Source: Lachnospiraceae bacterium
GTDB taxonomy: Bacteria; Bacillota; Clostridia; Lachnospirales; Lachnospiraceae
Assembly (NCBI GenBank): GCA_017474455.1
Contig: JAFVHP010000034.1
Location: forward strand, 62,001-126,000
Length of the DNA stretch: 64,000 nt
Direction: 5' to 3'
Both the position numbers and the translations under genes were made by a program. Positions 1 through 9,225 of the stretch are shown in pieces; the first letter of the stretch is position 1, and each line of letters opens with the position of its first letter. The notes under the pieces are model-generated. The model was given only the letters and a program-made list of their open reading frames with translations, was not told the origin of the DNA and did not search any database.

Positions 1-459
1 CCCGCCATCGTCGAGTATATAGCCAACAAGGAAGGCAGCTCCGCTTCCGACGTGCTGAACATCCTTCAGAAGAAATCCGGTGTCTTCGGACTTTCAGGCG
101 GTATTTCTTCTGATTTCCGTGATCTCTGGAAGGCAAAGGAAGAGGGCAGTGACAGCGCCAGGCTCGCACTGGAAGCCTTCTCGTACAGAGTGGCAAAATA
201 TATCGGCGCATATGCCGCGGCCATGAACGGTGTTGACGTTATCTGCTTCACGGCCGGTGTCGGTGAGAATGACGGAAACGTCCGTGCGGATATCCTTTCC
301 TACCTTGGTTATCTCGGGATCGAAATGGATGCCGAAGCCAATAAGAAGCGCGGCGCCATAACGGATATCGCCACCGAAAACAGTAAGGTCAGAGTACTTG
401 TCATTCCTACAAACGAAGAACTTGCAATTGCAAGAGAAACAGCGGCACTTTGCGGTTGA
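1..459 (+). CDS. ackA: Acetate kinase, C-terminal part (5' end outside window)
   Basis: Acetate kinase interconverts acetyl phosphate plus ADP with acetate plus ATP, the last step of acetate fermentation. The frame is open from base 1, starting inside a PAIVEYI segment, and shows the C-terminal ASKHA-fold motif FTAGVGEN (residues numbered from the window edge about 80-87) followed by the family's conserved VR and the LVIPTNEEL tail. About 152 residues are present, so roughly the last third to two fifths of a normal 400-residue protein. Its stop codon overlaps the -35 box of the next promoter. pta would be expected upstream but cannot be seen. Confidence 0.95.
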   Translation, partial: PAIVEYIANKEGSSASDVLNILQKKSGVFGLSGGISSDFRDLWKAKEEGSDSARLALEAFSYRVAKYIGAYAAAMNGVDVICFTAGVGENDGNVRADILSYLGYLGIEMDAEANKKRGAITDIATENSKVRVLVIPTNEELAIARETAALCG

Positions 460-484
460 CAAAAATCTGAAGTCAATTTATAAT
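456..484 (+). promoter_or_regulatory. Consensus sigma-A promoter for rpmF, overlapping the ackA stop codon
   Basis: TTGACA at 456-461, a 17-bp spacer and TATAAT at 479-484 match the vegetative promoter consensus at all twelve positions. The TGA stop of ackA (457-459) lies inside the -35 hexamer. The predicted transcription start is near 491, about 30 nt before the rpmF start codon. Confidence 0.85.
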
Positions 485-521
485 CCGTATTTGTGACTAT
501 GCGTTTTAAGGAGGTTCAAGT

Positions 522-704
522 ATGTCTATCTGCCCTAAGAATAAATCATCCAGAAGCCATCGTGACAAGAGGAGAGCCAATTGGAAAATGACTGCTCCCA
601 CACTTGTTAAGTGCAGCAAGTGCGGCGCTCTTATGATGCCCCACAGAGTCTGCGCTAACTGCGGCTCATATAATAAGAAAGAGATCATCAGCACAGAAGC
701 CTGA
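522..704 (+). CDS. rpmF: 50S ribosomal protein L32
   Basis: L32 is a small protein of the large ribosomal subunit. The 60 residues start with a Ser/Lys/Arg-rich stretch and carry two CxxC pairs (CSKC and CANC, about residues 33-36 and 46-49), the zinc-ribbon form of L32. AAGGAGG at 508-514 fixes the ATG. It has its own consensus promoter and a terminator follows at 739, so it can be a single-gene transcript. In many Firmicutes a DUF177 (YceD) gene precedes rpmF; here only 62 nt separate it from ackA, so that gene is absent from this place. Confidence 0.96.
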   Translation: MSICPKNKSSRSHRDKRRANWKMTAPTLVKCSKCGALMMPHRVCANCGSYNKKEIISTEA

Positions 705-738
705 TCTGGCTGGATGGTCTTTTCAGTACGATGATTTT

Positions 739-776
739 AAAGCCGGTGTTTCATTGATATGGAGCACCGGCTTTTG
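739..776 (+). terminator. Intrinsic terminator after rpmF
   Basis: AAGCCGGTG (740-748) pairs with CACCGGCTT (765-773) around a 16-nt loop and is followed by a short T run. It sits in the rpmF-plsX gap. Confidence 0.8.
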
Positions 777-805
777 TTGCATTTCAAACGCCGCTTTAGT
801 ATATT
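777..805 (+). promoter_or_regulatory. Possible plsX promoter
   Basis: TTGCAT (777-782), 17 bp, TATATT (800-805). The -10 matches 5 of 6 consensus bases and the -35 only 3 of 6. It follows directly on the rpmF terminator and precedes the plsX ribosome site, so its position is sensible. Confidence 0.45.
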
Positions 806-848
806 TATGAAATGATAATCTTACTGGAACGTCAGGTAAAGGATAATT

Positions 849-1883
849 ATGTCTGATCGGATCACAAGAGTCGCACTGGATGCCATGGGCGGGGACAACG
901 CTCCGCTCGAAATAATAAAAGGCGCGGTGCAGGCTGTGCAACAGAACAGCTCGGTTGAGATCACGCTGGTAGGCAGGCAGGCCGATATATCCGGAATTCT
1001 TTCGGACCTGTCTTTTTCTTCTGACAGGCTGAATATCTGTCCGGCTTCAGAAGTCATCGAAATGGCCGAACCGCCTGTAAACGCGATCCGCACAAAGAAG
1101 GATTCCTCCATGGTAAAGGGAATGCTTCTTGTAAAGGACGGGACCTGTGACGCCTTTATAACAGCCGGCAGTACCGGAGCCTGCCTGGTGGGCGGCCAGG
1201 TATTGGTCGGCAGGTTAAAAGGCATTGAGCGGCCGCCTCTTGCACCGCTTCTTCCTACCGCGAAGGGGCCGGTCCTTCTGATCGACTGCGGCGCGAATGT
1301 GGATGCCAGGTCATCCCATCTGGTCCAGTTTGCTCAGATGGGTTCCATATATATGGAAAACATAGCCGGCATTAAAGATCCGAGAGTGGGCCTGTTCAAT
1401 ATCGGGCAGGAACCTGAAAAAGGCAATGCGCTTGTCAAGGAAACGTATCCTCTGCTGGAAGAACTGGATACGATCAACTTTATCGGCAACGTCGAAGCCA
1501 GGGATATCCCGGCAGGGGTATGCGATGTCGTCGTATGCGATGCTTTTGTCGGCAACGCGATCCTGAAGATGTATGAGGGCGTAGCTTCGGTGCTTTTAAA
1601 AGAGATCAAGACCGCAATGGTCTCTAATCCGGTCTCTACTATCGGGGCGATGCTTGTTAAGGGGACGCTGAAAAAAAACCTTCAGCGTTTTGACAGTTCA
1701 CAGTATGGCGGGGCTCCGCTCCTCGGACTTAAGGGCCTTGTTGTAAAAACACACGGAAACGCGGATGCGGATACTGTATGCAACAGCATCCTGCAGTGCA
1801 TCAGTTTCCACGAAGCGGACATCAACGCTAAATTTAAGGATATCATGCAGCTGGTGGACAGGACCGCCGGCAAGGATTCGTAG
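849..1883 (+). CDS. plsX: Phosphate acyltransferase PlsX
   Basis: PlsX converts acyl-ACP and phosphate to acyl phosphate, the first committed step of phospholipid synthesis in most bacteria; PlsY, encoded at 18361, uses the product. The 344-residue length is typical. The N-terminal VALDAMGGDNAP motif is the family hallmark, and GSTGACL with the RPPLAPLLPT segment lies near residues 105-135. AAAGG at 838-842 supports this ATG. acpP follows 47 nt later, giving the usual plsX-acpP arrangement, although fabD and fabG, often found between them, are not here. Confidence 0.96.
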   Translation: MSDRITRVALDAMGGDNAPLEIIKGAVQAVQQNSSVEITLVGRQADISGILSDLSFSSDRLNICPASEVIEMAEPPVNAIRTKKDSSMVKGMLLVKDGTCDAFITAGSTGACLVGGQVLVGRLKGIERPPLAPLLPTAKGPVLLIDCGANVDARSSHLVQFAQMGSIYMENIAGIKDPRVGLFNIGQEPEKGNALVKETYPLLEELDTINFIGNVEARDIPAGVCDVVVCDAFVGNAILKMYEGVASVLLKEIKTAMVSNPVSTIGAMLVKGTLKKNLQRFDSSQYGGAPLLGLKGLVVKTHGNADADTVCNSILQCISFHEADINAKFKDIMQLVDRTAGKDS

Positions 1884-1930
1884 TACCAAAAACATTATAA
1901 GTCTGCTCGCGCAGAGAAAGTGAAGGAAGT

Positions 1931-2176
1931 ATGGATCAGGATTTATTGAAACTGAAGAACATCATCGCTGACACACTGAATGTTGACCCGGATGAGATCG
2001 AAGCAAATACCACATTCGCGGATGACCTCGGTGCGGATTCCCTGGATCTTTTCCAGATCGTAATGGGGATCGAGGAAGAGTTCGGCATCAGTGTCCCCCA
2101 GGAAGCGGCTGAGAATGTCAATACCGTCGGTGAGGCGCTTTCATTGATCAAAAACGCTCAGGAAGGTGGAGAGTGA
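1931..2176 (+). CDS. acpP: Acyl carrier protein
   Basis: Acyl carrier protein carries growing fatty acyl chains on a 4'-phosphopantetheine arm. The 81-residue acidic protein has the GADSLD motif with the attachment serine near residue 37. A GAAGGAAG ribosome site precedes the ATG. Its stop codon overlaps the GTG start of rnc, indicating translational coupling. Confidence 0.95.
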   Translation: MDQDLLKLKNIIADTLNVDPDEIEANTTFADDLGADSLDLFQIVMGIEEEFGISVPQEAAENVNTVGEALSLIKNAQEGGE

Positions 2177-2871
2177 CCGGGAACGGAGACCTTGCGCTTC
2201 TGGAAAAGAGAATAGGATATACCTTTTCAGACAAGTCGCTGCTGCTGACGGCCCTGACACACAGTTCTTACTATAACGAGAACAGGAACGAAGCCGGGAT
2301 ACAGGATTACGAACGCCTGGAGTTTCTCGGAGATGCAGTGCTGGAACTGGTGTCCAGCACTTTTCTGTATGAAAAGTATCCGGACAGGCCTGAAGGTGAA
2401 CTCTCCAGGATGAGGGCGTCGCTGGTCTGTGAGGATGCGCTTTATTCCTGCGCGGCGGCCCTTTTCCTTACTGACCATGTCAGGCTGGGCAGGGGTGAGC
2501 GGGAAAACGGCGGCAACCTGAAAAAATCTATCCTCTCAGATGTGGTGGAAGCGGTGACAGGGGCTGTATATCTGGACAGTCACATGAACCTTATGGCGGC
2601 TGACGCTTTCATACGCAGGTTCATTCTCAACGATATACCGGATTCGGTTGCCGTTAAGGATACAAAGTCGCTGCTGCAGGAATATGTGCAGCACATAGGC
2701 AGCACTGTCCATTACGAATTGTTGTCGGAGGAAGGCCCGGCCCACAACAGGGTCTATACTTCGGCAGCTTTTATTGACGGAAAAATGACAGGAAAGGGGA
2801 CCGGTTCCTCCAAGAAGCACAGCGAACAGGAAGCTGCTTCTGAAGCTCTGCGGGTATTGGGATGTATTTAA
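2173..2871 (+). CDS. rnc: Ribonuclease III
   Basis: RNase III cleaves double-stranded RNA during rRNA maturation and mRNA decay. The 232 residues contain the signature ERLEFLGDAVLEL (about residues 46-58), with the conserved acidic metal ligands, the second acidic motif DVVEAVTGAVYLD near 120, and a C-terminal double-stranded RNA-binding domain ending in KHSEQEAASEAL. The start is GTG within a GTGA overlap with the acpP stop; a purine-rich AAGGTGGAG precedes it. The 3' end overlaps the smc start by 10 nt. Confidence 0.95.
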   Translation: MTGNGDLALLEKRIGYTFSDKSLLLTALTHSSYYNENRNEAGIQDYERLEFLGDAVLELVSSTFLYEKYPDRPEGELSRMRASLVCEDALYSCAAALFLTDHVRLGRGERENGGNLKKSILSDVVEAVTGAVYLDSHMNLMAADAFIRRFILNDIPDSVAVKDTKSLLQEYVQHIGSTVHYELLSEEGPAHNRVYTSAAFIDGKMTGKGTGSSKKHSEQEAASEALRVLGCI

Positions 2872-5800
2872 AAAGAATAGAAGTTCAGGGCTTTAAGTCT
2901 TTTGCAAACAAGATCAGATTTGATTTTCATAACGGTATTACTGCCATAGTCGGACCAAACGGGTCCGGAAAGAGCAACGTCGCTGACGCAGTCAGATGGG
3001 TCCTGGGTGAACAGCGCATCAAACAGCTCCGCGGATCATCCATGCAGGATGTTATCTTTTCCGGAACAGAACTCAGGAAGCCGCAGAGTTACGCTTCGGT
3101 ATCGATCACTTTTGACAATTCGGACCATTCTCTGGAAACGGATTACAATGAAGTGACGGTAACGAGGCGTCTTTATCGTTCCGGTGAAAGCGATTATATG
3201 CTGAACGGAACGTCCTGCAGGCTGAAGGACATCAATGAACTTTTCTATGACACCGGTATAGGCAAGGAAGGATACTCTATCATCGGCCAGGGACAGATCG
3301 ACCGGATCCTTTCCGAAAAGCCGGAAGACAGACGTGAATTATTCGATGAAGCGGCCGGCATCGTCAAATTTAAAAGAAGAAAAGAAGCCGCCCTTAAGAA
3401 GCTCGAGAATGAGAAGTCCAATCTTGTCCGTATAGAAGATATCCTTTCGGAACTCGGCAAACAGATCGGCCCGCTGGAAAAACAGGCACAGAAAGCCCGT
3501 ATATATCTGGACGCCAGGCAGGAGCAGAAAGTACTCGATGTCAATATCTTCCTGCAGGAAAACCAGCGGTCAAGGGATCTTCTCGCCGAACTTTCCGGCA
3601 AACTGGATACCGCGGCCGAACAGCTGGAGCGTGCTTCAGAAGCCCTCCTTACTGTAAAACAGGACAGTGATAAGGCCAGGCTCGCATCTGCCGATCTGGA
3701 AAAAGAGATCGAAGATACCCGTGCCGTCATTACGAATTCCGATGTGGTCCGCGGTAGGCTGGAAGCGGACATAAAGGTCTATCAGGAGCAGATCAGGTCT
3801 GCCAGATCGAATGCCGAACACTTTGCCAGGCGTAAGGAGACCCTTACCGCCCTGATCAGTGAACGCGAAGAAGAGATCTTTGCCCTCAGGACAAATAAGG
3901 AAAGCATTGACTCGAAGTTGAGGGAACTGACGGCAAAGAAAGAAGCCGCAGAGAACGTTCTCAGGGAAACGACTGACAGGATCACCGCTGTTTCCGACGG
4001 ACTCGACGACGCAAGGGAACAGCTGATGAACCTTCTTAACGAACGGGCAATGATCCGTTCCAGACAGGCATCCCTTGAAACGCTTGAGACCCAGGTAAAG
4101 AGCAGAAAAGCCGAGCTTACTTCGCAGCTGTTAAGCATTGCTTCCAACGAGAGCCGGCAGGATGAGCTCATCGTCGAACTGGAAAACAGGTTTGACGCCA
4201 TAACAAAAGAACTGGGAGAGCTGAAACAGAAAGAATCCGGAACGGATGAAGCCATCCAGGGTATGAAATCCAAACTCGCGATGGCCGATGAGAACCTGCA
4301 GAAAGCCACACAGCTCTATCACCAGCAGAATTCAAGGCTTCAGGCCCTGAAGAACATGACCGAACGCTATGAGGGATTCGGCAGTTCTGTCAGAAGAGTC
4401 ATGGAGCATAAAGAGTCTTCACCGGGCATCATCGGTGTTGTTGCCGATCTGATCAGGACGAAAAGTGAATATGAGACTGCCATAGAAGTCGCTCTTGGCG
4501 GCAGTATCCAGAACATAGTCACGACCGATGAAAAGACTGCCGAAGACATGATCCGTATCCTGAAGAACGAAAAAGCTGGCAGGGCGACATTCCTGCCCCT
4601 CACGGCGATCAGGGACACTGTGCCCTTCAACTATGAGAACGCACTTTCGGAACCCGGTGTGATCGGCCTTGCGGATTCCCTCGTCACGACTGAACCGGAA
4701 TACGCGGATGTAGCGAAAAACCTTCTCGGCCGTATCCTTATCGTCGACCGCTTTGCCAACGCGGTCGATATAAGCCGTAAGTATCATTCCAGGATCAGAA
4801 TGGTCACGCTGGAGGGTGAATTGTTCTCGCCGGGCGGCGCCATCAGCGGCGGTGCGTACAGACAGGGCGGAAACCTCCTTTCCAGAAGAAGGGAGATCGC
4901 CGATCTCGAAGAGAAAACAGCAGCTGCCAAAGAAGATGTCAAAAGGTTCGAACAGCTGATCGAGGACACCAAACGCGAAAGGACCGAACTCAGGGCTGAA
5001 CTGGAACAGATAAGGATCCTGATCCAGACGAGGACACTCGAACAGAACACGGCCAGGCTTAACGTAGTCCGTGAAAAAGAGAAAAAGACAGAATTCACCG
5101 GCAGCCTCGACAGGCTTAAAGAAGAGAATTCCGCCATCGAAGAAAGACTCTCCGGAATTGCGGCTGACAAAGAATCCGCCCGCAGGAGCATGGAAGAATC
5201 CCTGGAGCGGGAGACTGTACTAAACGAGACGATCGACAGCCGGGAAAAAGAGCTTCTGCTTTTGCGCGGCGATGAATCGGAAAAGACTGCGGAAGCAGCT
5301 TCCTGGGACGTTGATATTGAAAAACTGTACCAGCAGCAGCGTTTCGAAGAAACAAATGTCCAAAGAGCCGAAGAAGAAGCGGAAAGATTAAAGGCGGAAC
5401 TGGCTGAGATCCTCGAAGGTATCGAAACTTCCGAAAAGGAGATCGGGGAAAAATCAAACAACATACAGGAGATCGAACAGACCATCGCTTCTTCCCATAC
5501 CGTCCAGGAAGATCATGAGATAAAGCTGAAGGACGCCCTGGAAAGAAGGAATGCCCTGAGGGAAAAACTCAGTACTCTGATGCAGTCCCAGGAGTCACTG
5601 ACAGAAGAAAAAAGCGTTCTCGACAGGGAATGCGTCAGGCTTTCCGCCCAGAAGGAAAAAGCGCAGGACGCATTTGAGTCGAGTATCCAGTATATGTGGG
5701 ACGAGTATGAAATAACTCTCTCCGACGCCGAAAAAATGCGCAGTGAAGAGACGGAAGATCTCGGTTCAATGAAGAAACGCCTTTCGGCCATAAAGCAGAA

Positions 5801-6419
5801 GATCAAAGAACTGGGCAGCGTGAATGTCGATTCCATAGAAGAGTACAGGGATGTAAAAGAACGCTTTACTTTCCTGAACGACCAGCACGATGATCTTGTA
5901 AGATCCGAAGCCGCCCTGCGGGAAGTGATCCGTGACCTTGACCAGTCCATGCGGCAGCAGTTCGGCCGGGAGTTCGAAAAGATCGCAGCGGAATTTGACA
6001 AAGTCTTCAAGGTTTTATTCGGAGGCGGTGCAGGCAGGCTTGAACTGGTAGAAGATGAAGATATTCTCGAAGCCGGCGTCCGCGTCATCGCCCAGCCTCC
6101 CGGAAAGAAACTGCAGAATATGATGATGCTCTCAGGCGGGGAAAAATCATTGACGGCGATCGCGCTTCTGTTCGCGATCCAGAACCTTAAGCCGTCGCCT
6201 TTCTGCCTGCTTGACGAGATCGAGGCCGCGCTGGACGAAAACAATGTGGTCCGTTTTGCGCTTTATCTGCAGAAACTGACGAAGAACACACAGTTCATCG
6301 TGATCACGCACAGGCGCGGGACTATGGAAAGGGCTGACAGGCTGTACGGGATAACCATGCAGGAAAAGGGTGTTTCCACACTGGTCAGCGTCAACCTGAT
6401 CGACAGTGAACTGAATTAG
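2862..6419 (+). CDS. smc: Chromosome segregation protein SMC
   Basis: SMC is the condensin ATPase that loads at ParB/parS and compacts the chromosome with ScpA and ScpB, which are not in this window. The 1185 residues follow the family plan: Walker A GPNGSGKSN near residue 31, a long coiled coil rich in Glu/Lys/Arg/Gln, a hinge around 500-660 (GIIGVVADLI, RATFLPL), a second coiled coil, then the ABC signature LSGGEKS and Walker B CLLDEIEAALD near the C terminus. The order rnc-smc-ftsY is conserved in Firmicutes. The start overlaps rnc. Confidence 0.97.
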   Translation: MYLKRIEVQGFKSFANKIRFDFHNGITAIVGPNGSGKSNVADAVRWVLGEQRIKQLRGSSMQDVIFSGTELRKPQSYASVSITFDNSDHSLETDYNEVTVTRRLYRSGESDYMLNGTSCRLKDINELFYDTGIGKEGYSIIGQGQIDRILSEKPEDRRELFDEAAGIVKFKRRKEAALKKLENEKSNLVRIEDILSELGKQIGPLEKQAQKARIYLDARQEQKVLDVNIFLQENQRSRDLLAELSGKLDTAAEQLERASEALLTVKQDSDKARLASADLEKEIEDTRAVITNSDVVRGRLEADIKVYQEQIRSARSNAEHFARRKETLTALISEREEEIFALRTNKESIDSKLRELTAKKEAAENVLRETTDRITAVSDGLDDAREQLMNLLNERAMIRSRQASLETLETQVKSRKAELTSQLLSIASNESRQDELIVELENRFDAITKELGELKQKESGTDEAIQGMKSKLAMADENLQKATQLYHQQNSRLQALKNMTERYEGFGSSVRRVMEHKESSPGIIGVVADLIRTKSEYETAIEVALGGSIQNIVTTDEKTAEDMIRILKNEKAGRATFLPLTAIRDTVPFNYENALSEPGVIGLADSLVTTEPEYADVAKNLLGRILIVDRFANAVDISRKYHSRIRMVTLEGELFSPGGAISGGAYRQGGNLLSRRREIADLEEKTAAAKEDVKRFEQLIEDTKRERTELRAELEQIRILIQTRTLEQNTARLNVVREKEKKTEFTGSLDRLKEENSAIEERLSGIAADKESARRSMEESLERETVLNETIDSREKELLLLRGDESEKTAEAASWDVDIEKLYQQQRFEETNVQRAEEEAERLKAELAEILEGIETSEKEIGEKSNNIQEIEQTIASSHTVQEDHEIKLKDALERRNALREKLSTLMQSQESLTEEKSVLDRECVRLSAQKEKAQDAFESSIQYMWDEYEITLSDAEKMRSEETEDLGSMKKRLSAIKQKIKELGSVNVDSIEEYRDVKERFTFLNDQHDDLVRSEAALREVIRDLDQSMRQQFGREFEKIAAEFDKVFKVLFGGGAGRLELVEDEDILEAGVRVIAQPPGKKLQNMMMLSGGEKSLTAIALLFAIQNLKPSPFCLLDEIEAALDENNVVRFALYLQKLTKNTQFIVITHRRGTMERADRLYGITMQEKGVSTLVSVNLIDSELN

Positions 6420-6453
6420 ATCTTGCGGATCAGAAGATCAGATTGGATTTGAT

Positions 6454-7398
6454 ATGGAACAGGAAGTAAAAAAGACAGGTTTTTTTGCCAGGCTGAAGGC
6501 CGGCCTTACAAAAACAAGGGAGACCATCGCCGGCGGTATCGACAGGGTATTCAACGGCTATTCACAGATCGATGAGGATTTCTATGAAGAGCTGGAAGAG
6601 ACCATGATCCTCGGGGACATGGGGATCCATGCGACCGATGAGATCATCGAAAAGCTCAGGGAAGAAGTAAAGAAAAACCACATCAAAGAGCCCTCTGAAT
6701 GCAGGAAGATACTGATCGGGCAGATCAGGGACCAGATGTTCGTGGATCCTCACGCATATGATTTTGAAGAAGGTCCTTCCGTCGTCCTGATCAATGGAGT
6801 CAACGGCGTCGGGAAAACGACTTCTGTCGGCAAATTGGCCGGTATATATAAAAACAGGGGCAAAAAAGTCATTATAGCGGCAGCGGATACTTTCAGGGCT
6901 GCAGCCGGCGAACAGCTCCAGGAATGGGCCGACCGGGCCGGCGTTGATATGATCGGCGGAACACAGGGCCAGGACCCTGCCAGCATCATTTTTGACGCTG
7001 TTACCGCGGCAAAGGCAAGACATGCGGATATTCTGCTCTGCGATACTGCAGGGAGGCTGCATAATAAAAAGAACCTGATGGAAGAACTGAAAAAGATCGA
7101 CCGTATCATCACCCGTGAGTACCCGGACTGCATGAGGGAGAACCTGGTCGTCCTTGACGGCACGACCGGTCAGAACGCTCTTGCGCAGGCCAGGGAATTT
7201 GCCGGAGTCACTGATCTGACCGGTATTATCCTCACAAAAATGGACGGCACTTCCAAAGGCGGGATGGCCATAGCCGTGCAGTCAGAGCTGAAGATCCCCG
7301 TCAAATATATCGGGATCGGCGAAAGCCTTGATGATCTGCAGAGATTTGATCCCGATGCATTTACGAGAGCGCTTTTCGATACTGAAGACCATATTTGA
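6454..7398 (+). CDS. ftsY: Signal recognition particle receptor FtsY
   Basis: FtsY is the membrane-associated GTPase that docks ribosome-SRP complexes at the Sec translocon. The 314 residues give a short basic N terminus, the helical N domain, and a G domain with GVNGVGKTT (G1), DTAGRLHN (G3), TKMDG (G4) and the C-terminal GIGESLDDLQRFD signature. It lacks the long acidic A domain of Enterobacteria, as usual in Firmicutes. It lies between smc and ylxM-ffh, whose product is its partner. Confidence 0.96.
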   Translation: MEQEVKKTGFFARLKAGLTKTRETIAGGIDRVFNGYSQIDEDFYEELEETMILGDMGIHATDEIIEKLREEVKKNHIKEPSECRKILIGQIRDQMFVDPHAYDFEEGPSVVLINGVNGVGKTTSVGKLAGIYKNRGKKVIIAAADTFRAAAGEQLQEWADRAGVDMIGGTQGQDPASIIFDAVTAAKARHADILLCDTAGRLHNKKNLMEELKKIDRIITREYPDCMRENLVVLDGTTGQNALAQAREFAGVTDLTGIILTKMDGTSKGGMAIAVQSELKIPVKYIGIGESLDDLQRFDPDAFTRALFDTEDHI

Positions 7399-7402
7399 TA
7401 TA

Positions 7403-7447
7403 TGTCAAGATAATTTACTTGACACTCATGGCGGATACAGTTAAAAT
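7403..7447 (+). promoter_or_regulatory. Inverted repeat and promoter-like site at the ylxM start
   Basis: TTGACA (7419-7424), 17 bp and TAAAAT (7442-7447) match 11 of 12 consensus bases. The -35 box is inside the right arm of an inverted repeat, TGTCAAG (7403-7409), 8 nt, CTTGACA (7418-7424). The -10 box includes part of the ATG at 7446. If active, transcription would start near 7454, inside ylxM, and mainly serve ffh. Whether it is used is inference. Confidence 0.45.
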
Positions 7448-7787
7448 GGACAAGATTGTTGAAGAGGGGCTGCTGTATGATTTTTACGGTCCCCTGCTTA
7501 CGAAACGTCAGAAACAGATCTATGAGAAGGTCGTCTATGAAGACCTTACTCTGGGAGAGATCTCGCAGGCTGAAGGAATAAGCCGGCAGGCAGTCTACGA
7601 TATAGTGTCCAGAAGCACCAGGCTGATGCGCAGTTACGAAGAAAAACTCGGAATGATCGAACGTTTTATGTCGATCAGGACCCTGACTGACAGACTGGAT
7701 GAGAGCGCGGACTCGGAAAGCGATATATCCGTACTGAAGCAGAGGATACATGAGATCGCCGGCATGATCAAAAAGGACTCGTTTTAA
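7428..7787 (+). CDS. ylxM: YlxM family putative DNA-binding protein (UPF0122)
   Basis: YlxM proteins are small helix-turn-helix proteins encoded beside ffh in Firmicutes; a role in SRP function has been proposed. The family segment LLYDFYGPLLTKRQ lies near the N terminus and is followed by a sigma-70 region 4-like helix-turn-helix (LTLGEISQAEGISRQAVYD). The longest frame begins with TTG at 7395, but that lies in the ftsY stop; ATG 7428 or ATG 7446 (MDKIVEEG, the start usual for the family) is more likely. Neither has a clear ribosome site, so the start is uncertain. The stop overlaps the ffh start by 1 nt (TAATG). Confidence 0.88.
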   Translation: MADTVKMDKIVEEGLLYDFYGPLLTKRQKQIYEKVVYEDLTLGEISQAEGISRQAVYDIVSRSTRLMRSYEEKLGMIERFMSIRTLTDRLDESADSESDISVLKQRIHEIAGMIKKDSF

Positions 7788-9163
7788 TGGCATTTGAAAG
7801 TCTTTCGGAAAAGCTTTCCGCGGTCTTTAACTCTTTAAGAGGAAAAGGAAAGCTCACAGAAAAGGATATAGACACCGCATTAAGGGAGGTCAGGATGGCC
7901 CTCCTTGAAGCGGATGTCAGTTTCCGTGTCGTAAAGCAGTTCATTGCTTCGATAAAAGACAAGGCGACCGGTACAGAGGTCCTGAACGGTCTCAACCCCG
8001 CCCAGACCGTCATTAAGATCGTTAATGATGAACTGACATCGCTGATGGGGTCCGAAACGACGGAAATGCCTTTCCAGCCCGGTAAATCTCTGACTGTCAT
8101 CATGCTCTGCGGTCTCCAGGGTTCCGGTAAAACGACAACAGCGGCGAAGCTGGCGGGCAAATTCAAAACAAAGGGCAAGACCCCGCTTCTGGCCGCCCTG
8201 GACGTATACAGGCCCGGCGCTGTCGAACAGCTGCGGACGAACGCCGAGCAGCAGAAGACTGATGTCTTTTTCATAGAAGGCTCAAAAGATCCGGTCGATA
8301 TCGCCGTAAAAGCCCTGGACCATGCCCGCGCGCATAACGAGGATGTTGTGATACTCGATACGGCGGGACGTCTCCAGGTCGACGATGAGATGATGGATGA
8401 ACTTGTCAGGATCAAGGAAGCGGTCACAGTCCACCAGACGATCCTGGTCGTCGATGCCATGACCGGCCAGGAAGCCGTAAATGTGGCGGAAAGCTTCAAT
8501 AACAGGATCGGCCTTGACGGCGTGATCCTCAGTAAGATGGACGGTGACACCAGAGGCGGCGCGGCCCTTTCAGTCAAGGCAGTAACAGGATGCCCCATCC
8601 TTTATGTCGGTACCGGCGAAAAACTGGGCGCCCTGGAACAGTTCTACCCCGACCGTATGGCCGGCAGGATCCTCGGAATGGGAGATGTCCTTTCCCTCAT
8701 AGAAAAGGCTAGCGAGAGCCTTTCCGAGGAAGATGAGGAAAAATCAAAGGATATGGCTTCCCGTGTCCGCAAAGGGAAGTTTGATTTCAACGATTATCTG
8801 GAAAGCATGCACCAGATGAGAAAACTCGGCGGTATTTCAAGTATTCTCGGTATGCTTCCCGGCATGGGTATCTCAAAACAGGATCTTGAAGACCAGATCG
8901 ACGAAAAAAAGATGAAACAGATGGAAGCGATCGTCCTTAGTATGACGAAGGAAGAAAGAGCCAATCCCAAGCTCCTTACCCCCCAGCGTAAGTTCAGGAT
9001 CGCGAAAGGATCAGGCAATGATATCGCACAGGTCAACCGTTTTGTCAAACAGTTCGAGCAGATGCAGAAAATGATGAAGCAGCTGCCCGGAATGCGCGGT
9101 AAAAGAAGAGGGATGAACCCCTTTGCAAATCTGCCGGGAAGAAGAGGAGGATTCCCTTTCTGA
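7787..9163 (+). CDS. ffh: Signal recognition particle protein Ffh (SRP54)
   Basis: Ffh binds 4.5S/6S RNA and signal sequences on ribosomes and hands them to FtsY. The 458 residues show an N domain, the G domain with GLQGSGKTTTAAKLA, DTAGRLQVDDEMMDEL and SKMDG, and a methionine-rich M domain from about residue 300 (GMLPGMGIS, MEQMQKMMKQLPGM-like runs). The C-terminal tail is short (NPFANLPGRRGGFPF). It starts at the TAATG junction with ylxM. Confidence 0.97.
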   Translation: MAFESLSEKLSAVFNSLRGKGKLTEKDIDTALREVRMALLEADVSFRVVKQFIASIKDKATGTEVLNGLNPAQTVIKIVNDELTSLMGSETTEMPFQPGKSLTVIMLCGLQGSGKTTTAAKLAGKFKTKGKTPLLAALDVYRPGAVEQLRTNAEQQKTDVFFIEGSKDPVDIAVKALDHARAHNEDVVILDTAGRLQVDDEMMDELVRIKEAVTVHQTILVVDAMTGQEAVNVAESFNNRIGLDGVILSKMDGDTRGGAALSVKAVTGCPILYVGTGEKLGALEQFYPDRMAGRILGMGDVLSLIEKASESLSEEDEEKSKDMASRVRKGKFDFNDYLESMHQMRKLGGISSILGMLPGMGISKQDLEDQIDEKKMKQMEAIVLSMTKEERANPKLLTPQRKFRIAKGSGNDIAQVNRFVKQFEQMQKMMKQLPGMRGKRRGMNPFANLPGRRGGFPF

Positions 9164-9225
9164 GCGGCGGCAGCACAGGTGATCATATATAACGGAACAA
9201 TTTCATTTAAGGAGGAAATGCAATT

